Shown here piece by piece: positions 1 through 11,930 of a DNA stretch of 64,000 nucleotides. The notes under the pieces are model-generated. The model did not search any database and was not told the origin of the DNA. It saw nothing but the letters and a program-made list of their open reading frames with translations. Source of the DNA: Lepidodermella squamata (taxonomy: Eukaryota; Gastrotricha). Location of the stretch: contig JBLDXI010000019.1 in NCBI GenBank assembly GCA_047495785.1, positions 1,922,001 through 1,986,000 on the forward strand, written 5' to 3'. A program made the position numbers and the translations under genes. Numbering within the stretch: the first letter of the stretch is position 1; each line of letters starts with the position of its first letter.

Positions 1-287
1 GCCCTCTGCCATGTAAATATTTGATGAAACGAGTGAAGTAAAATTTTTGCTCCTGTTTCGTTTTTTATCTTCCCTTTTTAGCCCTAAAACGATATACATA
101 AGGGCTTTTGCCCAACTAGGTTCACGCATAGGTTGTTCTGCGATAACGTTGAATAGCATTCATGCTTGAACCTTTTGTTTGTTTAAGCGTGCGCAAGATT
201 AGCCAACTGCTTCATAAAAAATGCACTAGTATAGCCTTTTATATTATTATAGCCTGAATCTGTAAGACGGTCATTTTACAACGGAAA

Positions 288-2581
288 ATGAAGCGTTACC
301 GGTTGCTGGTTTTAGCGTTGTTAGTTTCACTGAGCAACGGACAGTTTAGCCATTTCAGAGCTAGACCATCACTGTCCGCATCCATTATTCAATTGTCTTT
401 CGAGGGTACATCAAATGTCAGAGATCCCGGAGAATGCTTGCGAGATATGGCTATCATCGAAGATGCGGCAAAAAATAAAACCGAATGGGCTATGAAATGT
501 ATGAAAAAATCCCCAAAAATCATAAAAAAAATTTTTAACTTCCTATTTAAGTCCTGGATTCAAATGGAGCAAAACCTAGTGGATTCCTGGAGGGAAGTGA
601 CAGATGGCTCGGAGCTTTCGATCAGTGTCAAGCTATTGGTACAGTTCAAACAAGCAAAGACATTGCCATCACGTCGCAATATTGCCGCCTTTTGCTGACT
701 AAACCTAACACAACCCTGGACAAGGAGAGCATTTTGATCAATTTACCTGGCCTGGTTCTTGGAGCCTGTGTATCAAACCGATGCTCAATCAGTGATATTG
801 CCATTTTCGTCAATCCTCAAGGTAAGATTTTCCAGAATTCAAGCTGAATTGTTGAATTTTTTTATCTATTTTCTAGTTGAGAGTATGGGCGTTGAAGTAG
901 ACACCTTACTTTCAGCTTGTATCGTTGATGAAGTCCCTTACGACGCCATTTCGATTGCCACAATGTATGCTTTAAGATTTTGGAAACTGCTAAATCTGAC
1001 TTTGCCTATTATGTTAGCGTTGTCTATTCTGTTGTTGGCTTTTTTCTACTAATTGGTTTGGCTTTGGACGTCTATCTTCGATTGAAGAAATGGTCTACGA
1101 CAAGAATTCATCATGAAGTTGAGGATAAATCCTCCTTAATTATACCGCCAGCTTTCGACACTGAATCCATGCAACAAAGTACTCAAGCCAACTCCGCTTC
1201 AATCAATGCACACGAGAGCCATCCAAAAAGCGGGGTCAAGCAAACCCTAGTCAAGTTGGCTCTATCATTCTCGCCATACACAAATTTCGTCAAAATGAAC
1301 TCAGTCCCGGTACATGAGCATAAATTCCCGAATTTGAGCAGCATCAACGGAATTCGGACACTCAGTTTGTTCTGGGTAATTCTAGGCCATATCTACGCGT
1401 TTGTGCCCGGTTTTATCGACAATTTGGTCGCGGAAGCTAAAATTCAATCCAGGGTGTCTTTCATGTTTGTACCAGCTGGTTTCTACGCAGTCGATTCTTT
1501 CCTGTTCCTAGCAGGATTCCTGGCTTTCTGGTCGCTTAGCAAGCAATTGAAACCTGACTCATCGACTTCTCTGTGGAAGAAAGTCCCATTCCTCTATTTC
1601 CACCGCTACATCCGCTTGACGCCGCCAGTTATTGCATTAGTCCTACTTGATCTTGGAATTTGGCCACGCTTATCAAAAGGACCATTGTGGCTTCAAAAGC
1701 CTGATGATTACTGCGTGGAAAACTGGTGGAGTACCGTTTTCTACGTCAATAACTTCTTCCACCCCAATGGAGAATGCATCGGATGGTCATGGTATCTATG
1801 CTTGGACATGCAGCTCTTCCTTTTAGCTCCTTTCATCATTTACCTTTACAATCGAAAACAATGGCTAGGCCATCTTAGCTGCGGCATACTTTTGTTAATT
1901 CAAGTTGTTTCTACAATGGGCGTCACATTTGCTTACAACCTACCTTCGTCTGCCGTTAGCCCTGTTAACAAGACATTTGCTGATGATAGAGATTATCAGG
2001 GTTTCTATTCCTATGTTTATGTCAAACCTTACTGCCGGCTCGGGCCTTACGTCATTGGAATCATGACTGCAGCTCTGATTTCATTCAACGGCATCCAAAT
2101 TCGACGGAAAATCTTTGCGAAGCCGATGGTAACAGCAGCGCTGTGGGTTTCAATGACTATTCTGTTTCTAGTATTGATTTACGGCCAATACGGAGTTTAT
2201 GCCGGGAAATACTTGGATCCCCTAATTATGGATGCTTTATACAACGCTTTTGCTCGAATCGCATGGGGCATTGCAATGGGATGGCTTTTAATGGCCTGCA
2301 TCTTCAACAAAGCCGGTCCCATAGGTGGTTTCTTGTCCTGGCCAGTCTGGGCGATCCCTGCTAGAATTTCCTACTGTGCCTATCTTGTCCATTTACTTGT
2401 GATGGAGTTCTTTTGGCAAACAGGTGCGACTCCGATACATCTGAGCGATGTGACAATGACTTATTTATATTCAAGTGTTGTAATTTTAACGCTGCTTGTT
2501 GCAACAATTTTCAGTCTTGCCTTCGAGTCACCGGTTATTGGCATTCAGCGCCTGCTTATTCCTAGCAAAGCTAAAAAGTGA
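288..2581 (+). CDS. NRF-6-like membrane acyltransferase, copy 1
   Basis: Predicted exons are 288-498, 552-821, 877-964 and 1018-2581, giving 710 residues. A signal peptide (MKRYRLLVLALLVSLSNG) is followed by a lumenal cysteine-rich NRF domain of about 190 residues, with ECLRDM and RWLGAFDQC as landmarks. Next come one membrane span and an acyltransferase-3 domain of about 10 spans, beginning at NGIRTLSLFWVILGH with the histidine expected in this family. Proteins of this class (nematode NRF-6/NDG-4, many arthropod homologues) are multipass membrane proteins thought to move or acylate lipids; the substrate is not known. The three introns are 53, 55 and 53 bases with GT-AG ends. The second gene downstream has matching intron positions, so the two are tandem duplicates. 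The start was chosen because it opens the signal peptide. Confidence 0.9.
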
Positions 2582-2749
2582 TGGCAATAAAACGCAGTAT
2601 TATCTTATTGAAAGTGAATTAAGTGTGTCCTCAGTAATCAGGTTGATATCCGGCCAGAAGTCTGCATTGCTACTTCCAGATAAGATAATCCCGGTAGGAC
2701 ATTTTCATTTTAGTAATCATGAGAACATTATCAGGAACAGACAAGCATA

Positions 2750-5069
2750 ATGAATGTTTCGATTTTCCTTGTTTTGATCCTTGCGGTGTTAGTGAACACC
2801 CATGATTACTTGGGCCGCCCAAGATCCGAGAACTTCGAGAGCATATCCTCACCTGAACTCATCTATAATTCCCTATTGGAAGGGAATGGAGCTAACCTCC
2901 AGGATACGGCTGAATGTGTAAGAGATATGTTGACGATTCAAGCTGCTAGCAAGAGTAATGCCGATTGGGCAATGAAATGTAAGACAGAAAATCAAATTTC
3001 TCACAAATTCGCTCAGAGTTTGATGTATTTTCAGATCTTGATTCAATGGCTGCCAAGCCGAGTGGGAATATGGAGGGTAGGTTTTTTCACGCCTCTGACA
3101 ATAGCTGTTCATGTTGATCCTCTAGGCAACTTTCGATGGCTTGGAGACTTTGATCAATGTTTCGGGATCGATCATGTGAATACGAGTGAATCAATCATTA
3201 TCTCGCCGAGGTATTGCCGGATCGGACTGTCACCAATTAACAAAACTTCAATCGCAGACACGATTTTGATCCAGTTCGGCACTCAATTGATTGGGGTTTG
3301 CGTTTCCAGCAGATGCTCGGTGGAAGATGTTGCAACGCTTATAAATCCTCAAGGTTAAAAGCAAACTATTGTATTTTCAACCTATCGTTGAGCTTTGATA
3401 TTAGTTGCAAGCAAGGGTATAGCCGTTGATATGGTGCTGTCGTGGTGCATCGAGGATGAAGTTCCTTATGATGCAGCAGCAATCGCAACAATGTAAGCTT
3501 CAACAACTAAAACTCGAAAAATGTAAGATTTTTAATTGCAGCTTAATTTATTCCATTGTTGGGGTATTCTTACTCATCGGACTGGCGTACGACCTCAAGA
3601 TCCGCAATGAAGACTGGTACTCAAATCGATGTAATCAGGCTGGCGAAAGTCTTATTGCGAATTCGGGGCTAGAATCGAGCGCGTCTGAACTTTCGATCAA
3701 AACCGACACAAATAAGGGAACCGAAAAGACAGGAATCGCAAAAGTGGTGCTGGCCTTTTCGCCCTACACTAACTTTATAAAGATGGTTACAGTAAGCTCG
3801 AATGATAGCGAATTCCCCAACCTATCTGCGATTAATGGCATAAGAGCCCTCAGCTTATTATGGGTCATTTTAGGTCATACTTACATCTTCACTGTCAATA
3901 ATTCCGACAATCTGCTAACGATTGAAGGTTATGTGAACCGTTTCACTTTCATGGTAGTGCCTGGTGGGTTTTATGCGGTGGATTCTTTCTTGTTCCTATC
4001 TGGATTCCTAGCCTACTGGTCATTAGCAAAGCAGTTGAAGCCAGATTCGACAACTTCGTTTTTGAAGAAAGTTCCTTTTCTCTACTTTCACCGGTACATA
4101 CGGCTGACACCTCCCCTTATTGCTATTGTGCTGTTTGATCTCGGAATCTGGCCTCGTTTAACACGGGGGCCACTTTGGCTACAAGCTCCAGATTACACCT
4201 GCGTGCAAAATTGGTGGACAAACTTTCTGTACCTGAATAACTTCGTCAACACCGAAAATTTATGTGTCGCCTGGACCTGGTACCTTGCAATCGACATGCA
4301 GCTGTTCTTATTAGCTCCTTTTGTTATATACCTCTTCAACTTGAGGCCGAAATTCGGCTGGTTAGCTTGCTCTGCTCTTCTGTTTATTCAAACTGTAGCA
4401 TCTTTTGGAATTACCATGGGATATAATTTACCCTCTTCAGCAATTAATCCTGATAACGCAAACTTCACTATGGCGAGGGATTATGCTCATTATTACCAAT
4501 ATTATTATGAAAAGCCATATTGCAGATTAGGCCCTTACGTAATTGGAATCATGACTGCTGCTCTTGTAGCTATCCATGGCCAGTATTTGACGCGGAAAAT
4601 TCTGTCAAAATTATGGCTTAGTGCTCTAATGTGGGTGGCAATGGGGTCATTCTTTCTTGTTCTAATTTACGGACAATTCGGCGTATATGCTGGGGAGTAT
4701 TTAGACCCTCTAATTCTCGACGCTTTATTCAACGCTTTTGCGAGAACTGTTTGGGGTATAGCATTAGGTTGGCTCTTAATCGCATGTATTTTCAACAGCG
4801 CTGGTCCTATAGGTAGTATTTTAAGCTGGAATGTGTGGTCTATACCGGCAAGACTGTCTTACTGCACCTATATGGTCCATCTTTTCGTGATTGAGTATTT
4901 TATTCAATCTTCGAGCAGGCCTGTTCATTTGATGGATGTAACAGCTGCCTATCTTTATTCTGGCTACGTTGTCTTAGCTTTTCTAACCGCAATTATCTTT
5001 TCGCTTACTTTTGAGTCACCGATAATTGGCTTACAACGCATTCTGATAGCTAGCAAGTCAAGGAAATGA
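2750..5069 (+). CDS. NRF-6-like membrane acyltransferase, copy 2
   Basis: Predicted exons are 2750-2978, 3035-3076, 3126-3353, 3405-3492 and 3542-5069, giving 704 residues. The layout is that of the upstream copy: signal peptide, NRF domain (ECVRDM, RWLGDFDQCFGI), then an acyltransferase-3 domain starting at NGIRALSLLWVILGH. The two proteins are closely similar through the membrane domain (for example FLYFHRYIRLTPP in both). This copy has one extra 49-base intron (3077-3125) within the NRF domain; the other three introns are shared. Only about 170 bases separate the two genes, so they may share control elements. The biochemical substrate cannot be told from sequence. Confidence 0.9.
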
Positions 5070-5114
5070 ATAAAGGACCGAGTGGTTTATTCATTACTTC
5101 AATCATTTATAATT

Positions 5115-7231
5115 TCACTGGTAGAAAAGGATGCTTGGTGTAGGTGTGAAGGTTGCTACGGCGACGAGAGCCCTGTTTTGTGGGCCATTTATCGTAGCCA
5201 CAGTCCAGGGGGCACAAGTTATGCCAATGTCACATTTCGACCCTCCAGTCCATAGTAACTCGGTGGCACGGCCGAATATTCGGTTCACTACATAAGACTG
5301 GGGAGAATTCAAAGTAAAGTCAGAACCAGCTTAAAAGTAAACAAGTTACTGTAATATTTCCTGCTCCATTCTCTGCAATTAGTAAGCATCCATCATTTGA
5401 AAACGCCACACCTTGTGGTCTTTGCATCAAAGTGATTTGCGATTTGTAGTCGAATTTTCTGTCCCCGATGTGAATTAGCAGAACTCGGCCATTCGTCATA
5501 TCGCTCACAGCTAGGGTTCGCTTTCCCAACGGAAGTATAGACGGCCTGAGAGCAAGTCTTGTGGGTTGCATTGGAACATCTGGGAATTGGATCTCAGCAA
5601 CCATTGACGCCGAGGGTGCTAACCAAACCCCTATATTCATCTTGATCAACTCATCCGCGCAATAGACAACTGCGGAAATAGACGCGTCTATCACTCCAGC
5701 AGCGCCTTGGGTGTTGTCAACCGCCAGTCCTCCGAAATTTCGATCCCCAGTGCCACGATAGAAAAATTCGAGGAAAATCACGCTATCCTGAGCGCTGAGA
5801 AGAACACTTGATAGTGAAGTCATCATAATACCAGTTTTCCAAGGGAATACGGTAAAGTAAAGCCGATCGTTGACTTCATCGACAGCAGAGTGGAAGATAA
5901 AAGCAACCCCGGAGTTGACATAAGGAGGGACAGCTAATTTTCTTCTGGGCAAGCTTGTGAAATTTTTCAGACTTAGAGCTGTCATTGGGTTGATGATATA
6001 GACTTCGCCGGTTAAGCAGATCGCAAGCAGCTGATTGGTTTTTCGAATCGGAAGCAAGTCGCGGATCTCACATGGAGAAGTTGGTATAGTATTGAGAGAT
6101 TGCCTAGATAAACTGCTCCAGAAGTTTCTATCAACAAGTATGGGATCCTCGCCCTAATTTCAGAAAGGAAGCTATCAGAAGCTAATTTTGAGATAGTCAT
6201 AGGTAACTAACATCCGGCAGAGTAACTGCGCGAGTCGTTGCAGTTGTACTTGTAGCTGTAGTTGTAGTCACAGCTGCTGTTGGGTCAGTATTGAACCCTG
6301 GGTTGGTACTCATCTCATCTGATACAGGAACAACCGGTGGAGTATCTTGAACTGTAGTCTGTTGAGTGACCGCGCTTGTTACAGGCGTAGTAGACGTTCT
6401 GGCTTCGGGCTGGACTGGCGGAAATTGCTGCAACAAGACTTGTAAATTGTACAAATCAAGGCATAAAATTGACAAACAGCTTACCAGTGGAATATTATTT
6501 CCAGAGAAACCATTCAACAATTGCTGCTGGAGAAGCCTAACTGAATTCTCAAGGGTCTGGATACGTTTCCTATAAGCTTCTTCGCTTGTGTTGACATTTT
6601 GTTGTGGCTGAGACACCTGCAAAATTGGTGAAAAGGCTACTTTCGGATTATTCCCAAGTACTTACTGGTGAGCAAGGCACTGAGGCAACTGGCTGATTCG
6701 AGCTTGGTAAACCCACCCCGCCAAGCTGAGCCTGCAGAATGTTAACGGTCCTTTCGAGGGTCTGCATCCTTAGCTGAACTTCGGGCGGGAGATTTGAGTA
6801 ATCCATGTCAGTGGCACTACTCGGAGGTGCAACAGTTCTGGTGGGTGGATTCTGTCAGGCAAATTTATAGCTAATAAAAATATTGGACTAAGGCTTACTA
6901 CCTGGGTAGCTATACCAGCAACAGGCCGATCAGTAACAGAATTGTTAACCGGAATAGTAGGGCTTCTGATGAGGCCATTGCTTTGCAAGAGCCGGACTGA
7001 ACTCTCCAATTTATCGATTCGCATTTCATATTCGGCACTCGCAGTTCTAGCTCGGGACTGGCAAGTCGCCACGGCTAGCAATGCCTGCGTCAACTGAGCA
7101 TTAGTTTCAGTTTGTCTCCGTTGGCATGATGCCAAAGCAGCTGGACAGGCCGTGTCGCATTTACTAGCATCATCCTGGCTGTTAACAAGCAGGGTAAGAC
7201 TGCAAAGTAGAATTACTACTGTCAACTTCAT
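5115..7231 (-). CDS. secreted coiled-coil / Ser-Thr-rich protein with C-terminal beta-propeller-like domain
   Basis: Predicted exons on the minus strand are 7231-6902, 6851-6666, 6616-6485, 6427-6212, 6153-5350 and 5297-5115. All introns are phase 0 and 49-58 bases, and the product is 616 residues. A signal peptide (MKLTVVILLCSLTLLVNS) is followed by a Cys-containing heptad-like region. Two further short segments resemble RxxTLExxVxxLQ, giving a repeated coiled-coil motif encoded by successive exons. A Thr/Ser-rich mucin-like linker follows. The last 330 residues contain propeller-like blades, for example RPQGVAFSNDGCLLIAENG, resembling NHL, SMP-30 or yellow-type propellers. It is probably extracellular. 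I do not recognise a specific orthologue. It lies 149 bases downstream of a channel gene on the same strand. Confidence 0.75.
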
Positions 7232-7379
7232 TGTTGTAGACTTGTTCTTAACAATAGCAATGAACTCGGGAGTATTGAGAGCAATACGAAACGCAGAACA
7301 AAAGAGCCCCGCATTATGTACGCTTGGACTCGCGAAAACAGGTGAATAATCTCGCCCACGTAGTACAGCCAACCATTTA

Positions 7380-8745
7380 TTACGGTTTGATCGACGGAAC
7401 AGTGGTCATTTTAACGTAGAAATAGGCATCCGTGCTTATTTCTATCAAAATAGCTAAAATTATGACAGTTATGTCAAGCAACCGGTATATTTTGATTTTC
7501 ATAAACTTTTCTAGTTTTCTAACGAACTTTGGCTTCCTTCCCTTTGAAGCAGTAGCTGCATTTGATTTTCCAGGCTTTCCTTCTTCTTTATGGGCAATAG
7601 CACACAGAGCCAGTTCATAGAAGGTAAGAATGACCCCAGTTAGAAATTTGCAGACGACCAACTGGACCAAATAGATCTGCTCAGAGGTTCGCGGTATTTC
7701 GCTGAAGACCATGTCCAAAGTTACGGAAAAGGCCAAGACTAAGGTTACGCCAAACGTAGGCCGCTCTGCAAGACTAGGCGGCATGAGGAGACCGACAATT
7801 TGCAGGAAATTCAGTCCCATTACGGGAATTATGATATGAGTTACAAAATACGATGTTTTCCGTCGAAAAATTAGCGGGAAATGCAGTCGATTGAATTCAA
7901 AGGCACCATTCAGTTGCGACGAGTTTTCCACAAAAGCCTTGTCCAGTTTTACAAGCTCCCAGGTCTCTGTATCGTCGATGAATAGTTTGCCTGCTGACTT
8001 ATCGATAGCGAACTCGTCGATAACATATCTTGCAACAAGATTGGGATCTGCGCTGTCGAAAATCATGGCGCATTCCAGGGTGTCGAACGGAAATCGACTG
8101 AATGAGAAAGAATCGCATGCGGTATCAAACCGCCCGGTTGAAATTAGTTCGGCTTGTCTTGGGCTTAAAGGAGTCACATAGATCAAACCATTCGATTGTC
8201 TGTCAAGAAAATTACAAGCTATACATAAATAAATAAATAAATTAGTCCTTACTGATTGATAGCCTTTGCTTCTCGATTAGCGTTCAATTGCGGGAGATTC
8301 GGTATCCATTTGTTGCTTGAGTTCAGTTGAAAATACAACAGCAGCTCAACATTTGGATCTGTATTACAGAGCGACTTTTGTTCAATTAGGTCTTCACATG
8401 TGATATTGAAGCATGGATGGGGCCAGTCGATTATAAACGAGCCATAAAGTGATAATCTATCATGACGTGATTGAATAATAGTAAGAAATTCCTAATGAGA
8501 AGTTACCTTTTATCTACATCGTCTATTTCGATGAATCGAATTAGATACAGTTTGATGGCGACCTCTATGGGCACTTTGAAGCCAGACTTCAGCAGCCATT
8601 CGGTGGGTAGGCTATCAGAGTAAACTTCAGGGCACAGCTGAGCATATCGGCTCTTCAGATTGGCACTCAACGTCTGTGGTATAACATCATTCGAGGCATA
8701 AGCAAAGCTGAGGAGGTTGTACAAAATCCCAAAAGCAGTAATCAT
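7380..8745 (-). CDS. Cys-loop ligand-gated ion channel subunit A
   Basis: Exons 8745-8507, 8456-8253 and 8199-7380 give 420 residues. A short hydrophobic leader (MITAFGILYNLLSFAYA) precedes an extracellular ligand-binding domain with the Cys-loop core FPFDTLEC. Four membrane spans follow; M2 lies in ERPTFGVTLVLAFSVTLDMV, with an acidic residue and no PAR motif at its inner end, as in cation-selective channels. The cytoplasmic M3-M4 loop is short and basic. The Cys-loop holds 14 residues between its cysteines instead of the usual 13. No adjacent cysteine pair typical of acetylcholine-binding alpha subunits was seen. It is a paralogue of the two genes upstream. A 3' splice-like site (TTTTCGCAG) ends 4 bases before the ATG. 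The stop codon overlaps an AATAAA. Ligand unknown. Confidence 0.85.
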
Positions 8746-8931
8746 CGAGCTGCGAAAATCGTGCAATGCAGAAATAAGCTTTATAAGCGGTGTATCTGAG
8801 GTAATCGATTTCCTTATTATTTGATACAAGACGCACTTGTATGTTTTATACCAATTAAATATGCGCGGTAGACAGTGTTTGAAAGTAAACTTTCGGAATG
8901 ATTTATTGCTTCAACAAACTTCCGCTGGATT
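8746..8931 (-). promoter_or_regulatory. short intercistronic region between channel genes B and A
   Basis: Reading the minus strand after the channel B stop there is an AATAAA (8902-8907), then a TATAAA-like box near 8845-8855 (GGTATAAAAC), then TTTTCGCAG ending at 8750, four bases before the channel A ATG. The region could hold a small promoter of its own or a trans-splice acceptor. Both readings fit the sequence. Confidence 0.45.
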
Positions 8932-10198
8932 TTAAACTACAACATTGGTCATTCGCTTGAAATAATACACATCCGTTATGATCTCTGTGACGATGAGAAT
9001 CGCTGCGATGAGAATGTCCAGATATCGCAGATTCTTCGAACGAAAAAATGGCAATTCCGCCAATGTACAGGAACACAGCTCATAGCCTGTCAGCAGCGCC
9101 CCAGTGAGAAATTTCGCCAATAGAAGTTGTATGATGTAAATTTCCTCCGTGGTTTGAGGCACCTCGTCAAATACCATGTTGAATACCACAGCAAACGCAA
9201 GAACCAGGGTGACTCCAAAAGAAGATCGTTCACCTAGCTCGGGTGGGATGAGTAGCCCAGCAATTTGCAGAAAATTCAAGGACAATACTGGGATTATTAT
9301 CCGAGTCACGTAATAAGAAGATTTCCGTCGAAAAACCATGGGCAGAAAAATTCGGCTGAATCCCAAGCTATTTGAAAGCTCGTTCTTTGGTTGTGTGTCA
9401 ACCTTAGCCTCTCGGAGTAGGACAAGCTCCCATATTTCATTTTCATTAACGAATCCACCTGCTGAGGAATCTAATCCAAAATCTGAAACAGTGTAATTGA
9501 CAACAGCAGAAGGCTCATTCGCGTCGAAGATCAGCGCGCATTCTAGGGTGTCGAAAGGGAACGATTCGAATGAAAACGAGTCGCAGGCTGTGTCGAACCG
9601 CCCACCGGACCACAGTAAAGCTTGCCGATCGAACATTGGAAAAACTTGAATGATCTGGCTAGCTTGCCTGTAAAACATTATTAGAGAACATGTTGACTAG
9701 TAAACGAGTGAAAAATTGCTTTCTAATCGATCCTGGTTCACTGACAGCATTGATATGAGCCAGATCTGGCTTCCATTTATTTGTCGCATTTAGCGAAAAG
9801 AACAGCAGGTCTCTCATGTTAAAATCAGCAGCACAAAGAGTCTTGTCCCCCAACAGAAGCTCGCAAGATAAATTGCGACAGGGATACTTCCATTCGAATA
9901 GAAAAGTCCCGTAAACGGATAGTCTGTATCAAAAAAGGTAAACGCGTCGGCTCATAATGCCAAATACCGACCTCTTTTCAATCTCATCTATCTCGATAAA
10001 ACGATCAAGATAAATGTGAATGAACACTGGTACAGCCGATGTGAAGTTGGATTTCAGTAGCCAATCCGTTGGTAGGCTTTCTGACAAAACTTCCGGGCAA
10101 TGAAGAATGAATCGGTTTTTTAACCCAGCAACAAGCGTTTCATTTTGAGTCGCTGCGACGAATCTTAGCACATTGAAGAAAACAACCGAGCGAAACAT
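8932..10198 (-). CDS. Cys-loop ligand-gated ion channel subunit B
   Basis: Exons 10198-9972, 9923-9720 and 9667-8932 give 388 residues. The start at MFRSVVFFNVLRFVAA was preferred because it opens a signal peptide and lies 14 bases after a good 3' splice-like site. The extracellular domain carries CPEVLSESLPTDWLL and the Cys-loop core FPFDTLEC. Four membrane spans follow, with M2 in ERSSFGVTLVLAFAVVFNMV. Exon 2 is 204 bases, the same as in subunit A, and intron positions are shared. The second intron begins with GC instead of GT (GC-AG intron), inferred from frame continuity and alignment with the paralogues. The M3-M4 loop is the shortest of the three. Ligand unknown; it probably assembles into homo- or heteropentamers at the cell surface. 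Confidence 0.85.
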
Positions 10199-10367
10199 AT
10201 CAAGGCAATAAACTGTCAGAAAATACAACACCAAAAGTGTATCCACTCGTAAAAACGGTGCGGCAAATGATTTGTTTATTTTTCTTTACGGCGAAAAATA
10301 ATAGGAATTATTGATCGCAGCATCGAGCAGTGTCTCTAGAAGACAGTTTAACTTGTTATGAAAAGCT
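10199..10367 (-). promoter_or_regulatory. operon-like intercistronic region between channel genes C and B
   Basis: After the channel C stop the minus strand has an AATAAA at 10275-10280. About 60 bases further is a pyrimidine-rich GTATTTTCTGACAG whose AG ends at 10213, then the channel B ATG at 10198. The layout of poly(A) signal, short spacer, acceptor and ATG resembles nematode-type downstream operon genes that receive a spliced leader. No leader sequence can be shown here. Confidence 0.5.
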
Positions 10368-11693
10368 TCATGGAGCCGATGTCATTTTAACAAAAAAGTA
10401 AATATCCGTGGCTATTTCCACGAAAATTGCCAAAATGCCAACTACAATGTCTGAAAAACGGCACGGCGCAAGTTTTGTCATCGCTTTTGACCATATTTCG
10501 GTGATTAGATACTTGTCGGCGCTGCCCTGCTGTGCAGACTGTGTCAAATTGTGTTTCTTTTCAATCCGACTTGCTGCACACGAGATAAGCTCATAGAGTG
10601 TTTGCGCGATTCCCGTCGAAAATTTGGTTACAACCATATGCACCAGATAGATTTGCTCAGAAGTTCTAGGAATTCTGTCGAAGACCATGTCGAGAATGAC
10701 TGAAAATGCTAGGACTAAAGTAACGCCAAACGTCGGTCGTTCAGCTTTATCCGGTGGCATTATCAGCCCTGAAATTTGAAGGAAATTCAGAAAAATAACC
10801 GGGATAAAAGTGTTCATGACAAAGTAGTAAGACTTCCGTTGAAACGATATCGGAAAAATTAATCTGCTATACGCCTGCTTTCCATCCATTTGCGTGGAAT
10901 TAATGACGTATCCTTCACCTAGCTCGTTTAGTTTCCATATCTCTGTCTCACTCATGAACGTTTCCTCGGCAGAAGGATCGATTTTCGAATAGATGACTTG
11001 ATACGTGACTGATGCAACTGGGTCATCGGAGTCGAAAATCATTTGACAGTAGAGTTCGTCGAATGGGAAACGTTCGAATTTGAACGAATCACACGCGATA
11101 TCATAACGACCTGTCGCAGTGAAGACTGCTTGGTTGTCTTGGAATGGAAACACGTAGATTAATCCATTGGATTGTCTGCGAAAAGAGGGTGCTCACAGCA
11201 CTTTTTCCTTATAAAAAACTTACTTAGTGATAGTGCGGGAATACTTGTAGCCATTAACGTGGGACACATTAGGAATCCACTTGCCAGTGATATTGTGCGC
11301 GAAATAAAAGTAATCAAGGCTTTCATTTCGATCGCAAAGTAATTCGCTTCTTATCAACTCGGCACAAGTCATTTTCTCACACGGGAGCCTCCAATGGAAC
11401 TCGATGATCCCATAGAGTGACAGCGTTTGCTCCAGATCATCGATTTCAATGAAGCGGAACAGGGACATAGCGACATCGACTGAAAGCGGCATTTTGTATT
11501 GACTTCGAAACAGCCAGTCTATAGCAAGGCTCTCGGACAGCGCCTCCGGGCAAATCTCGTAATACCGGGATCGAACCACAGTGCCCCAAGACCCTCCTGG
11601 TCTATCGATTGAGAAATCGAAATAAGTATCATTGCCACCAAGACCAGGTATAATGGTCATCGATTGTACAAAAAGGATGAGGAGCAGCATTTC
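10368..11693 (-). CDS. Cys-loop ligand-gated ion channel subunit C
   Basis: Exons 11693-11224 and 11175-10368 give 425 residues. The start at MLLLILFVQS gives a signal peptide. The extracellular domain has CPEALSESLAIDWLF, several N-glycosylation sites and the Cys-loop core FPFDELYC with 14 residues between the cysteines, as in its two paralogues. Four membrane spans follow, with M2 in ERPTFGVTLVLAFSVILDMV, a moderately long M3-M4 loop, and M4 ending near the C-terminus. This copy lacks the first intron found in A and B, so the sequence equivalent to their exons 1 and 2 is continuous. It is the most upstream of the three tandem channel genes and lies about 240 bases after the SLC4A11-like gene. 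Confidence 0.87.
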
Positions 11694-11930
11694 TTTCCTT
11701 GAGTTTATCAAACACGCAATGATTTTTTTCTGAGAAGTGGTTATTATCGATCAACACCAACTCACTGCGAGCCGGAAGGCAATTTTCAGTAGTGGCAAAC
11801 GTCTTTGGACAATCGATTTTATTCAGGTCTACTATAGCTCTGAGCCGTATTGACTAAATAACAAGCTATAAATCATAAGTGCGCACAGAATTCTAAACTA
11901 AAGTCATTTCCACGTAGGTAAATTAAGTGG

